Position numbers and translations under genes: made by a program
Notes under the pieces: generated by a model
Databases searched by the model: none
What the model was told of the DNA's origin: nothing
The model's input: only the letters and a program-made list of their open reading frames with translations
NCBI RefSeq assembly: GCF_009937975.1
Contig: NZ_AP018441.1
Span: forward strand, 1,488,001 to 1,552,000
DNA: 64,000 nt
Reading direction: 5' to 3'
Source of the DNA: Undibacterium sp. YM2
GTDB taxonomy: Bacteria; Pseudomonadota; Gammaproteobacteria; Burkholderiales; Burkholderiaceae_D
Shown here: piece by piece, positions 54,044-63,119 of the stretch
Layout of the letters: each line of letters starts with the position of its first letter
How positions within the stretch are numbered: the stretch's first letter is position 1

Positions 54044-54467
54044 GGCGGTTCCTGATTATTCCTGTTAATAAACAATGATTGTTGTTAATGAGGTGTCTGA
54101 AACGGATAGGGGCAGCCTCATTGCTTTTACCATCAGGCTACCCAGGCGCACGGCTGGAGTCAGATAGACTCCGAAATCTCACGCTTCCCGATGGAACTCC
54201 ATCTTGGGCCAGGATGCTTGCCCGTCTAACAGGGCAGATATGGCCACTTCGCCAGTCACGTGAGATGAAATGGTGCAAGGATTTTACGTGATGGCGTTTG
54301 AATGGGCAAGTGCCAGCAGTGGTATGGCAAAAATTAATTTTCACACAAGTATTGCCTTGAAATTTTTAGCTTCCCGATATTGGATGGCAAAACCACTTAA
54401 AATAGTATGCTTCAGAGCTGCAAACGTCAGCTAGGCAAATTACCCACAAAAAATGAAGGAATTCAGC
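54044..54467 (-). promoter_or_regulatory. Hairpin-rich upstream region of glyA, with the divergent ydfG promoter
   Basis: A 424-base gap. On the glyA strand five short stems lie close together: GGTAGCCT with AGGCTGCC (54142-54111), GGAGTC with GACTCC (54172-54156), GATGGA with TCCATC (54203-54190), TGCCC with GGGCA (54236-54219) and CACGT with ACGTG (54290-54257). In the first stem the odd pair is U-G on the glyA strand but C-A on the other. This favours a leader RNA of glyA. I do not recognise a known riboswitch. The ydfG promoter must share the right part of the gap. Confidence 0.45.
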
Positions 54468-55220
54468 ATGATCGTCTTGATTACAGGTGCAAGTTCAGGT
54501 TTTGGTGAAGAAATGTCCCGCAAATTTGTCCGTGAAGGGCATAAAGTCATTGCTGCCGCACGCCGAACAGACAGGCTGGACGCCTTGCAGGCAGAGCTTG
54601 GCGCTGCCTTGTTGCCAGTCACGCTGGATGTGACCAGCAAAGATTCCATCAAACAGGCTTTGGCTGGTTTGACAGCAGAATGGAAAAATATCGATGTGCT
54701 GGTCAATAATGCCGGCCTGGCCCTGGGTACAGAGCCTGCACATCTGGCGTCCCAGGATGAATGGGATACCATGATAGACACCAATACCAAGGGCCTGGTC
54801 ACCGTTACCAGAGCCATCCTGCCAGACATGGTCGCGCGTGGTACCGGTACGGTCATCAATATAGGTTCTGTGGCTGGCGAAACACCTTATCCAGGTGGCA
54901 ACGTGTATGGCGCGACCAAGGCTTTTGTCGATCAGTTCACCCGCAATTTGCGTGCTGACCTGGTTGGTACAGGCGTACGTGCGACCAATATTGCTCCTGG
55001 CCTATGTGGTGGTACTGAATTCTCTAACGTGCGCTTCCGTGGCAATGATGATGCCGCAGCCAAAGTTTATGAAGGCACCGTACCGCTGACAGCCATTGAT
55101 ATCGCTGAAACAGCCTACTGGATCGCTACTTTGCCTGCGCATGTGAATATCAATCACATAGAAATGATGCCTACTTGCCAGGGCTATGGGCCACTGGTGA
55201 TCAAGCGCAATACTGCGTGA
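54468..55220 (+). CDS. ydfG: YdfG-like NADP-dependent 3-hydroxy acid dehydrogenase (SDR)
   Basis: 250 residues from the ATG at 54468, with GAAGGA seven bases upstream; an ATG at 54453 would add five residues. Cofactor motif TGASSGFGEE (TGxxxGxG), the NNAGLALG loop, catalytic Ser in NIGSVAGETPYPGG and YxxxK as YGATK. The string PAHVNINHIEMMP near the C-terminus is particular to YdfG. It reduces or oxidises 3-hydroxy acids such as serine and 3-hydroxypropionate semialdehyde. A terminator-like hairpin follows. Confidence 0.9.
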   Translation: MIVLITGASSGFGEEMSRKFVREGHKVIAAARRTDRLDALQAELGAALLPVTLDVTSKDSIKQALAGLTAEWKNIDVLVNNAGLALGTEPAHLASQDEWDTMIDTNTKGLVTVTRAILPDMVARGTGTVINIGSVAGETPYPGGNVYGATKAFVDQFTRNLRADLVGTGVRATNIAPGLCGGTEFSNVRFRGNDDAAAKVYEGTVPLTAIDIAETAYWIATLPAHVNINHIEMMPTCQGYGPLVIKRNTA

Positions 55221-55230
55221 TTTTCATCAG

Positions 55231-55317
55231 GTCTCAGGCTTTGCTGAGACATTGATTTACTCTGCCTGCTGCCAAATTGATGGCAGCAACAGCTCCTTTG
55301 AGTGACAAAGAGTAAAT
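55231..55317 (+). terminator. Hairpins between ydfG and ybgC
   Basis: GTCTCAG-CTGAGAC (55231-55237 with 55244-55250) follows ydfG. Then a nested set: outer ATTTACTCT with AGAGTAAAT (55255-55263, 55309-55317) around an inner TGCTGCCA with TGGCAGCA (55267-55274, 55281-55288). T runs are weak, so the first may be a terminator and the second a leader structure. Confidence 0.4.
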
Positions 55318-55349
55318 ATACGCACTGAATAGCTGGTAAAGTTTATACT

Positions 55350-55760
55350 ATGAAAACAGAATTTGTATGGCCGGTCAGGGTCTACTATGAAGACACTGAT
55401 GCCGGTGGCATCGTTTTTTATGCGAATTACCTGAAGTTTTTTGAGCGTGCCCGTACCGAGTGGCTCAGGGCCGCAGGGGTCAACCAGCAGCAAATGGCAG
55501 ATGAGCATGGTCTGATGTTTGTCGTCAAAGCCACCGCAGTCGAGTATCATGCACCCGCGAGGCTGGACGATGAACTAAGACTCACCGTCGTGGTCGAAAA
55601 GCTGGGCAGGGCGTCTGTACAGTTTGTACAAGAAGCCTGGTGTGGGCAGCGTTTGCTGGCCTCAGGCAAGATCAAGGTTGCTTGTGTCAGCAAGTCTGAA
55701 GTCAGACCGGCGGCAATTCCTGCTGACGTGCTGGCACAGATAGACAGAGATGCTGGCTGA
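55350..55760 (+). CDS. ybgC: Tol-Pal system-associated acyl-CoA thioesterase YbgC
   Basis: 136 residues, a hotdog fold with VRVYYEDTDAGGIVFYANYLKFFERARTEW, in which the Asp in YEDTDAGG is the catalytic site of the 4HBT/YbgC family. YbgC removes acyl groups from short acyl-CoA and is usually the first gene of the tol-pal operon. Here it precedes tolQ by 59 bases on the same strand. Confidence 0.93.
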   Translation: MKTEFVWPVRVYYEDTDAGGIVFYANYLKFFERARTEWLRAAGVNQQQMADEHGLMFVVKATAVEYHAPARLDDELRLTVVVEKLGRASVQFVQEAWCGQRLLASGKIKVACVSKSEVRPAAIPADVLAQIDRDAG

Positions 55761-55819
55761 AATTATTTTATTTTAGGGCGGCAACATTGCCCGGTGTTTT
55801 GTTTTTGAATTGATTCAAT

Positions 55820-56515
55820 ATGACTGTTACCCAAGACCTTTCATTTTTAAGTCTGATCACGAATGCCTCTATTCTGGTGCAACTGGTCATGGCATTGCTG
55901 CTAGGCGTGTCGCTGACGAGCTGGACTTACATCTTCAGTAAAATGTTTGCCATCAAAAAAGCGCGCGGGCAAACTGAAGAATTTGAACGCAATTTCTGGT
56001 CTGGTGGCAATCTGGTTGATTTGTATGCAGCAGCGACCAATAGCCGCCGTACTGGCCGCGACACTAGCGGTGCGCTCGAGCGCATCTTTGAAGCGGGCAT
56101 GAGCGAATACCACAAGGTAAAGACCGCCAATAAAACCACGCTGGATGCCACCGCCATGCTCGATGGCGCACGCCGTGCGATGCGTGCGTCTTACCAGCGT
56201 GAGATGGATTTGCTGGAGTCGCACCTGTCCTTTCTCGCGTCCGTTGGCTCGGTCTCGCCTTACATAGGTTTGTTTGGAACGGTCTGGGGCATCATGAATT
56301 CTTTCCGCGGTCTGGCGAATGTGCAGCAGGCGACATTGGCTGCCGTCGCCCCAGGTATTGCTGAAGCCCTGATTGCCACTGCGATAGGCTTGTTTGCTGC
56401 TATACCTGCCGTGCTGGCTTATAACCGCTATTCTCACGATATAGACAGGCTGGCGATACGCTTTGAAACCTTTATCGAGGAATTCTCCAACATTCTCCAG
56501 CGTCAGTCACGCTAA
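55820..56515 (+). CDS. tolQ: TolQ proton channel subunit
   Basis: 231 residues. Three membrane segments: NASILVQLVMALLLGVSLTSW near 15-35, and two in the C-terminal half (VGSVSPYIGLFGTVWGIMNSF and AEALIATAIGLFAAIPAVLAYN), in which the conserved Thr and Ala line the channel. TolQ-TolR uses the proton motive force, normally through TolA, to pull on Pal and keep the outer membrane tight in division. It is 16 bases upstream of tolR. The usual tolA is not found downstream. Confidence 0.93.
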   Translation: MTVTQDLSFLSLITNASILVQLVMALLLGVSLTSWTYIFSKMFAIKKARGQTEEFERNFWSGGNLVDLYAAATNSRRTGRDTSGALERIFEAGMSEYHKVKTANKTTLDATAMLDGARRAMRASYQREMDLLESHLSFLASVGSVSPYIGLFGTVWGIMNSFRGLANVQQATLAAVAPGIAEALIATAIGLFAAIPAVLAYNRYSHDIDRLAIRFETFIEEFSNILQRQSR

Positions 56516-56531
56516 GGCAGAATGAGATAGC

Positions 56532-56975
56532 ATGAGTACCCTGCGTGGCGAACGTAAACGCAAATTCAAGGCAGAGATCAACGTCGTGCCGTATATCGAC
56601 GTGATGCTGGTGTTGCTGGTGATTTTCATGGTGTGCGCACCGATGACCAATCCCAGCGTCATCAACCTGCCTACTGCCGGGCAATCTACCCAGCCGCCAT
56701 CTGATTACATAGAAATCACCTTGCGGCCCGATGCCGCTTCCACCATCAGCATCAATAGCAAAGCCGGTAACAATGGCAACAACCGCCAGGAAAGCAAGGA
56801 AGAAGCCAAAGACCGCAAACAACTGATGCAAAAACTGCGTGAGTATCATGACGCCAAGCCAGAGTTGTCTGTGCTGGTTTCTGCCGACAAGGGCATGATT
56901 TATGACGAGGTCATACAAGTGATTTCAGAAGCAAAAAAACTGGGTATCAATCGCGTTGGTCTGGCGACCAAGTGA
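56532..56975 (+). CDS. tolR: TolR proton channel subunit
   Basis: 147 residues. One membrane segment with the proton-carrying Asp (AEINVVPYIDVMLVLLVIFMV), then a periplasmic domain of about 95 residues ending ISEAKKLGINRVGLATK. The linker between (GNNGNNRQESKEEAKDRKQ) is longer and more polar than in E. coli TolR. It lies 16 bases after tolQ. The next gene, tamA, starts 11 bases after its stop, where tolA is expected. Confidence 0.92.
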   Translation: MSTLRGERKRKFKAEINVVPYIDVMLVLLVIFMVCAPMTNPSVINLPTAGQSTQPPSDYIEITLRPDAASTISINSKAGNNGNNRQESKEEAKDRKQLMQKLREYHDAKPELSVLVSADKGMIYDEVIQVISEAKKLGINRVGLATK

Positions 56976-56985
56976 GTTTTTGCAG

Positions 56986-58830
56986 ATGCAGATAAGACTG
57001 CGCCCCTTACTGATACTGTTCTGTGCTGCCGGTTTATGCGGTGCAGGCTTGGTGAGAGCGCAGCAGTTAGCACAACCTGAAGCCCCATCTGTGCAAATGC
57101 CTGAAACAGACAACGATGCTGTTTCCACCACCAGCAGTGGCCGTTTGCAACTGGTTGCTGCCAAATCACACTGGGCCGATTTGCTGAGGGAACATATCCC
57201 TGAATTTGCCAGCAATGCTGAAGCGCAGAATATCACTCCCGCACTGATCAGACGGTTGCGCCTGGATATCAGCAATATTCTCGCGACTGAAGGCTATTTC
57301 TCACCGCAAATCCAGTTTGATAATCCAGATCAGGCGCTGGCGCCAGCCTCCACAAATAAAATCATCCACGTGACTGTGGGAGCAGGCCAGCGCACCATCA
57401 TAGAAAACGCGTCTGTAAAGGTGCAGGGCCCCATGGCAGACGCGATTGATGCGGGCGACAAGGCCGTTACCAAAAGGCGACGGGCCCTGCAGGAAGACTG
57501 GGGCCTCGCAGTTGGCCAGCCATTCCGTGACGCTGACTGGAGTGATTCCAAAAACCAGCTGTTGGAAAGCCTGCGCTCAGATGCCTATGCTTCAGCCAGC
57601 ATGACATCCAGTGAGGCAAAAATCGATGCTGACCAGCATAGCGGCATCCTGCAAGTAGAAGTCGATAGTGGCCCGGTATTTACCCTGGGTGATTTGCGTG
57701 TCACTGGTTTGCAGCGTTACCCCTCCTGGCTCATAGAACGTTATCAGGCACCCAAAAAAGGTGAGGTTTATTCACGTTCGCGCTTGCTGGATTTCCAGCG
57801 CTCCCTGCAAAACTCCGCTTACTTTGCCACCGTCGCTGTAGGCATAGATCCTGATCCAGAAAAAGCCGACGCAGTACCCGTGGATGTGACCGTGGTCGAG
57901 CGCCAGGCACGTGACCTGAGCTTTGGTCTCGGTTACAGCACCAACACCGGTTACCGCAGCGAAGTTGCCTATCGTGACCGCAATATACTTGAGCAGGCCT
58001 GGGATTTGCGTAGTGCCGTCAGGCTCGAGCAGCGCAGGCAACTTGGGTACGCCGATATTTACCTGCCACCGCGTGAAAGCAAATTCCTCGATTCTTTTGG
58101 TGTACTGGTGGAGCGCGAGAATATCGCCGGTGTGCGCTCCAGCCGTTATGCACTGGGCATCAAGCGCACCAGCACCCGTGGCCATCTCGAGCAACGCCTG
58201 GGTCTGAACATCGTCAGGGAAAAAATTTCTCCTGATGGCGAAGCGGAAGAGGTCAACAAGGCACTGGTTGCCAGCATAGGCTGGACTTGGCGTGATGTTG
58301 ATCAGCCTTTCGATCCACGTAAAGGGCAGATTTTGCAATTTGATCTTGCTGCATCTGAAAAAGCCTTACTGTCCGACCAGCGCTTCATACGCAGCTATGC
58401 CAAATATCAGCGCTGGATACCAGTACGCAAAACCGATACTGTCATCTTGCGCGCAGAGCTGGGTGCTGTTATTTCCAAAGATGAACAGGGTATCCCTGAA
58501 GATTACCTGTTCCGCACTGGTGGCAGTACCACGGTGCGTGGCTATGGTTACCAAACCCTGGGCATACAGCACGTAGGCAGCACACGTGGTGGCCGCGTGC
58601 TGGCAACTGCCAGTGCTGAATATGTGCATTGGCTTAACTCTTCCTGGGGAGCTGCCACTTTCCTTGATGTGGGCAATGCCGCCGACAACTTTCGTGAGTT
58701 GAATTTAAAGCAGGGCATGGGTGTCGGTGCGCGTTACAAGACACCTGCGGGGCCGATTGCGCTTGATCTGGCTTATGGTCGCCAGACCAAAAAAGTCCGG
58801 CTGGATTTTTCTATCGCGATTGCTTTCTGA
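56986..58830 (+). CDS. tamA: TamA outer-membrane assembly barrel protein (BamA/Omp85 family)
   Basis: 614 residues from the ATG at 56986; the frame to 56956 overlaps tolR. A signal peptide (PLLILFCAAGLCGAGLVRAQ) is followed by POTRA-like repeats (residues about 60-260, as FTLGDLRVTGLQRYPSWLIERY) and a 16-strand barrel with the RGYGYQ loop in GGSTTVRGYGYQ and an aromatic C-terminal strand (KKVRLDFSIAIAF). With TamB it helps transport phospholipid and insert outer membrane proteins. The start of tamB is one base after its stop. Confidence 0.93.
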   Translation: MQIRLRPLLILFCAAGLCGAGLVRAQQLAQPEAPSVQMPETDNDAVSTTSSGRLQLVAAKSHWADLLREHIPEFASNAEAQNITPALIRRLRLDISNILATEGYFSPQIQFDNPDQALAPASTNKIIHVTVGAGQRTIIENASVKVQGPMADAIDAGDKAVTKRRRALQEDWGLAVGQPFRDADWSDSKNQLLESLRSDAYASASMTSSEAKIDADQHSGILQVEVDSGPVFTLGDLRVTGLQRYPSWLIERYQAPKKGEVYSRSRLLDFQRSLQNSAYFATVAVGIDPDPEKADAVPVDVTVVERQARDLSFGLGYSTNTGYRSEVAYRDRNILEQAWDLRSAVRLEQRRQLGYADIYLPPRESKFLDSFGVLVERENIAGVRSSRYALGIKRTSTRGHLEQRLGLNIVREKISPDGEAEEVNKALVASIGWTWRDVDQPFDPRKGQILQFDLAASEKALLSDQRFIRSYAKYQRWIPVRKTDTVILRAELGAVISKDEQGIPEDYLFRTGGSTTVRGYGYQTLGIQHVGSTRGGRVLATASAEYVHWLNSSWGAATFLDVGNAADNFRELNLKQGMGVGARYKTPAGPIALDLAYGRQTKKVRLDFSIAIAF

Positions 58831-58831
58831 T

Positions 58832-61800
58832 ATGAGCGAAAACGAAAAAAATCAGACAGAGCAAAAAACGCCCGCTAACAAAAAGCGGAGTCATTTGCGC
58901 CGCTTGATCCTGTTCATTCTCAAATTGTGTTTTCTAATCATTGTCGTGTCCGGCCTCGCCCTGACCTGGATGTACAAAACTGAGAGTGGCACCAGAACTG
59001 CACTGACCCTGATAGAAAATATTAGTCTTGGCAGCCTCAAATTCCGTGGTGTGCAAGGCACACTGGATGACGAACTCAAACTCGATGAATTCAGCTTGGT
59101 AGCCCAGGATTTGCATATCAATGGCAGCGCCATCTCCTTGCGCTGGCGGCCTGGCGCTTTATGGCGACGTCAACTGGATATCACCAGTCTGCAATTGAGC
59201 GCTTTGACTATCGCCAGCAGATCCAGCAAAAAAGCCGCCAGCGTACCCGTTGATATTGGGCTACCCTTTAACCTGAGTGCACCAAAGCTGGCACTGGGGC
59301 GCTTGCATATCGCTAATCTGACCGATGATGGCAAACAGCTGGAGACCCTGAAGCTCAGTGCATTGACAGGCAGTTTTTCTTATCAAGATAATTTATACAA
59401 AGCGCAAACTGCATTCAGCAGCCCCTGGGGTAATTTGAAAGGCGAAGCGGCACTGGGCAGCCACACCCCTTTCAAGCTGGATAGTCGCCTGAGCCTGCAA
59501 GGCCAGGTTCAGGAAAGCATACCGCCTGTTATTCTGCAGGGCGTGGTTTCTGGCAACCTGCATGATATGCAAATTGCGCTTGAAGCTGCATTGGATAGCG
59601 CGGCAGAAAAAAATATCCGCAATCAAAACCTGCAAGGACATGCCCGAGGGCGTATCAATTCATTTGCCGCGCCGTATGTACGCGAGCTTGACATTGTTAT
59701 CCAACATTTCGACCCGTCTGCCTGGCAGGTCAGTGCACCTCATGCAGACTTGCGCATATTGACGAAGTTGAAACCGATAACAGATGAGAAAAATGTAGAA
59801 AAAAATACAGAAAAAAACGCGCAAAAAAATACTGTATTTGGTTTGACTGGCCCTATCAATATTCAGAATAGTCAGGTGGCCAGCATCAATAAACAAGGTT
59901 TGCCAGTGCAGTCGCTGAGTACCAAATTACTCTGGCAGGGCCAGCATCTGAGTCTGACAGACCTGGCAGTGCAATTGCCCGGCAAAGGCAAGTTGCAAGG
60001 TCAAGCTGATGTTAATTGGCAAGCGGCGCAATTGCAGGCTGACCTGAAACTGAATCTGGCTAATATCGACCTGAACCAGATCGACCAGCGCCTGCATGCC
60101 AGTAATATCAAGGGCCAGTTTTCTGCACAGACAGCAAAAGACAAAAGCATCAATCTGCAAGCACAGTTGCAAGATGCTCGCGCCAGCCTGAAAGCAGAAG
60201 CCAGTTACCATCCTGAGAAACTGCTGCTGGATTTGAACAAGTTTGACCTGCAGGCAGAAGATGCACACCTTCAGGGTACAGGTGATATCAGCTTTGCGGG
60301 CAAGCAGGCATTCAACGTCAAGGCAAGCCTCAAAGATTTTGACCCCGCACGCTGGGTGGCAACACCGGCAGGCCGCTTGCAGGCAGACTTCAGCGCGCGT
60401 GGCCAACTATCGCCGCGCCTTGATGTACAAGTCAATCTACAGCAATTGCAGGGTCAATATGCAGGCCAGCCTGTGCAGGCAGCGATGGATGCGCGCTGGC
60501 TGCAAGACCAGCAACTGCAAGTCAGGCAACTGGATGCGCACTTTGGTAAAAATACAGTGACAGCACAAGGCAACTGGGGCGGTGCCGACGACAGCTTGAA
60601 ATTCAATATTGATGCCCAGGATTTGAGTCACCTGAATCCCTTGCTTAGCAACTGGCAACTGGCATTGGGCGGCAAGCTGAAGGCAGATGCGGTATTGCGG
60701 GGCCGCTTCAATGAGCCCGCAGGCAGTCTTGATGCCTTGGCAGAGCAAGTCATGATTAAACGTGGTAGCCAGCAATTTACCATTGCCCAGTTGAAGTCCA
60801 GCCTGAATCTGGCCAACGGTGCCAAAGGCCAGTTTGATGGCGAGCTGGTGGCTCAGCATCTCGGTGGTGATCTTCCGACCCTGAGCTCTGCCCCTGACAA
60901 CCCCGATAAACTCGCGCAAGTCAGTCTCAAATTGCAGGGCAGGCGTGATGCCCACAAGCTGAGCCTGGAAACCATCTTCCCTAATAAACAGGCACTGAGC
61001 TTGGTCGCGAATGGCAGCATGCAGGCCAGTGCAAAAAATGACGCTGCCTGGTCATGGAATGGGCAATTGCAGGCCTTGAATTTGAATGGCAAACCTGAGC
61101 TGCGCCTGCAAAGTTCAGCACCATTACAGGTGTCGGCACAGTCTGTGCGCCTGGGTAGCCTGTCACTACAGAGCGCACTGGGCAAGCTGGAACTGGAAGA
61201 ACTGGAATGGACACCTGCCGCACTCAAAACCAAAGGGCAAATCAGCGATGTACAAGTACTGGAAATTGCCAAACTGTTTTACCCGCAAAATGCAGTCACA
61301 GGTAATCTGCGCCTGAATGCACAATGGAAATTGCAATTGACCGAGCAAGCCCAGGGAGAAATCAAATTGCAACGCCAGAGCGGTGATTTGCGCTTCAATG
61401 ATCCTGAGGGAACCGGTACTTCAGTCGCCCTGGGCATACGCGATGTGCAATTGCAGATGAAACTGGGTGGCCTGGTTGCCGGTAGCGATAGCGAAAATCT
61501 TAGTCTTGATCTGCTTGCCGATGGCAGCCGCCTGGGCCAATGGCAAGCGAAACTCAATTCCCGCTTGAGCAAACAAAACGATGCCTGGACCATACTGGCC
61601 AGTGCCCCTCTCAGTGGACAGGTCACGGCAGCAGTACCTGACTTGCAATGGCTGGGGCCCTTTGTCAATCCCGGCCTGGTACTCAAGGGTAAGCTGAACG
61701 CCGATGCGCGCCTGACTGGCACCATAGGCAAGCCAGGTTATCGTGCCAATCTGGCGGGGCGTGAGATGGAAATCGCTTTTGCTTCTGAAGGTTTGTTATT

Positions 61801-62998
61801 GCCAAACGGCAGCCTGGATGCGCAGATAGAAGACAAACATTTGAAACTGACGAATCTGCAATTCTCCAATACCGTCGCCAACATGCCGCGTCATGCGCAA
61901 TTCAGGGATGAGAACTGGATAGGCCGCAAAGGTGAGTTCAAGGCCAGTGGTGATATCGACATGGGCAAAGAGACTGGCAGCATACAGGCACAATGGACAC
62001 AATTTCCACTACTGCAGCGCAAGGACAGATGGCTGCTGGTATCTGGCCAGGCGAATATCGTTGAAGCCAATAATATCTGGAGTCTGACAGGTAAAGTGCT
62101 GGCTGATGGTGCCTACTTCAGGCTGCCCAAGTTGCCGCCGCCCAGCCTTTCCAGCGATGTCGTTGTCGTACGCAAGACTGACAAGGCGGTTACTAAAGCA
62201 GCAGAGGCAGACAGTAATAGAAAAGGTCTCAAGACCCGCATTGATGTCAGCTTCGACATGGGGCCACGCTTCGTGTTTGTTGGCCGTGGCCTCGATACCG
62301 GCCTGGAAGGTAGCCTGCGCCTGCGTTCCAGCGATGGTAGCCCCTTGCAGGCGAACGGGTCCATACGCACCGTCAAGGGCGCGTATGAAGGCTATGGCCA
62401 GCAACTGGCGATAGAGCGGGGCATCTTGAACTTCCAGGGGCCACCGGCCAACCCTGGCCTGAATATTCGTGCCTTGCGCAAGGGTTTGCCTGTTGAAGCA
62501 GGGGTAGAAGTGGTGGGTACAGTCAGCGCACCGCAAGTCAGGCTGGTGTCAGAACCAGAAGTGCCGGATGCTGAAAAACTCTCATGGCTGGTGCTGGGAC
62601 GTGGCTCAGACCAACTTGCCAGTGGCGATGCCTCATTGCTGATGTCGGCAGCGACAGCGATATTTGGTGGTGATGGCAGCCGCAATGTGCCGCGCGACAT
62701 TGTGCAAGGCCTGGGCTTTGATGAGTTTTCGATAGGTTCTTCATCGAATGGTTCAGGCAGCCGCTTGCCAGTGCAGACGATTGCCGGTTCAACTGGTACC
62801 TCCAATGCCACTACTGACCAGGTCGTCAGCGTAGGCAAACGTATCATGCCGGGCCTGGTGTTGTCAGTGGAGCGTGGCTTGTCAGACGCCAGTGGTGGCA
62901 TCAAGCTGAGCTGGCAACTGACCCGGCGCATCAGCATCACAGGCCGTACTGGTGCTGAGTCTGCGGTGGATGTGAATTACACTTTCTCCTTCAATTAA
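58832..62998 (+). CDS. tamB: TamB translocation/assembly module inner membrane component (DUF490)
   Basis: 1,388 residues from the ATG at 58832, one base after tamA. One N-terminal membrane segment (LILFILKLCFLIIVVSGLALTWMY) is followed by a long periplasmic beta-taco region. The C-terminal DUF490 domain contains IERGILNFQGPPANPGLNIRALR and VGKRIMPGLVLSVERGLSD and ends with SAVDVNYTFSFN. It is a bridge-like lipid carrier that works with TamA. The N-terminal 20 residues are very charged (SENEKNQTEQKT). The terminator after it ends the ybgC-tolQR-tamAB unit. Confidence 0.94.
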   Translation: MSENEKNQTEQKTPANKKRSHLRRLILFILKLCFLIIVVSGLALTWMYKTESGTRTALTLIENISLGSLKFRGVQGTLDDELKLDEFSLVAQDLHINGSAISLRWRPGALWRRQLDITSLQLSALTIASRSSKKAASVPVDIGLPFNLSAPKLALGRLHIANLTDDGKQLETLKLSALTGSFSYQDNLYKAQTAFSSPWGNLKGEAALGSHTPFKLDSRLSLQGQVQESIPPVILQGVVSGNLHDMQIALEAALDSAAEKNIRNQNLQGHARGRINSFAAPYVRELDIVIQHFDPSAWQVSAPHADLRILTKLKPITDEKNVEKNTEKNAQKNTVFGLTGPINIQNSQVASINKQGLPVQSLSTKLLWQGQHLSLTDLAVQLPGKGKLQGQADVNWQAAQLQADLKLNLANIDLNQIDQRLHASNIKGQFSAQTAKDKSINLQAQLQDARASLKAEASYHPEKLLLDLNKFDLQAEDAHLQGTGDISFAGKQAFNVKASLKDFDPARWVATPAGRLQADFSARGQLSPRLDVQVNLQQLQGQYAGQPVQAAMDARWLQDQQLQVRQLDAHFGKNTVTAQGNWGGADDSLKFNIDAQDLSHLNPLLSNWQLALGGKLKADAVLRGRFNEPAGSLDALAEQVMIKRGSQQFTIAQLKSSLNLANGAKGQFDGELVAQHLGGDLPTLSSAPDNPDKLAQVSLKLQGRRDAHKLSLETIFPNKQALSLVANGSMQASAKNDAAWSWNGQLQALNLNGKPELRLQSSAPLQVSAQSVRLGSLSLQSALGKLELEELEWTPAALKTKGQISDVQVLEIAKLFYPQNAVTGNLRLNAQWKLQLTEQAQGEIKLQRQSGDLRFNDPEGTGTSVALGIRDVQLQMKLGGLVAGSDSENLSLDLLADGSRLGQWQAKLNSRLSKQNDAWTILASAPLSGQVTAAVPDLQWLGPFVNPGLVLKGKLNADARLTGTIGKPGYRANLAGREMEIAFASEGLLLPNGSLDAQIEDKHLKLTNLQFSNTVANMPRHAQFRDENWIGRKGEFKASGDIDMGKETGSIQAQWTQFPLLQRKDRWLLVSGQANIVEANNIWSLTGKVLADGAYFRLPKLPPPSLSSDVVVVRKTDKAVTKAAEADSNRKGLKTRIDVSFDMGPRFVFVGRGLDTGLEGSLRLRSSDGSPLQANGSIRTVKGAYEGYGQQLAIERGILNFQGPPANPGLNIRALRKGLPVEAGVEVVGTVSAPQVRLVSEPEVPDAEKLSWLVLGRGSDQLASGDASLLMSAATAIFGGDGSRNVPRDIVQGLGFDEFSIGSSSNGSGSRLPVQTIAGSTGTSNATTDQVVSVGKRIMPGLVLSVERGLSDASGGIKLSWQLTRRISITGRTGAESAVDVNYTFSFN

Positions 62999-63006
62999 AA
63001 TCCTTT

Positions 63007-63039
63007 TAAAACCCTATTAAAACCATACTAAAACCCTGT
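63007..63039. repeat. Three tandem 11-base repeats
   Basis: TAAAACCCTAT, TAAAACCATAC and TAAAACCCTGT run end to end directly after the tamB stop and before the terminator stem. Short and possibly by chance. Confidence 0.5.
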
Positions 63040-63042
63040 AAA

Positions 63043-63078
63043 AAAGGGAAGGCAATCTGTCTGGATTGTCTTCCCTTT
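63043..63078. terminator. Bidirectional terminator between tamB and the M16 peptidase gene
   Basis: AAAGGGAAGGCAATC (63043-63057) pairs with GATTGTCTTCCCTTT (63064-63078) over 15 bases with one G-T, loop TGTCTG. Serves both converging transcripts. Confidence 0.85.
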
Positions 63079-63119
63079 ATCTTGTCTGCGCTCATGCTTG
63101 CCGCAGATATTGCACCGGA

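Noticed and set aside
54079..54291. Open frame of about 70 residues in the glyA leader
   Set aside because: It follows the hairpin sequence, has no ribosome site and no recognisable domain.
63007..63039. Attachment site or iteron array after tamB
   Set aside because: Only three imperfect 11-base units, no integrase nearby, next to an ordinary terminator.
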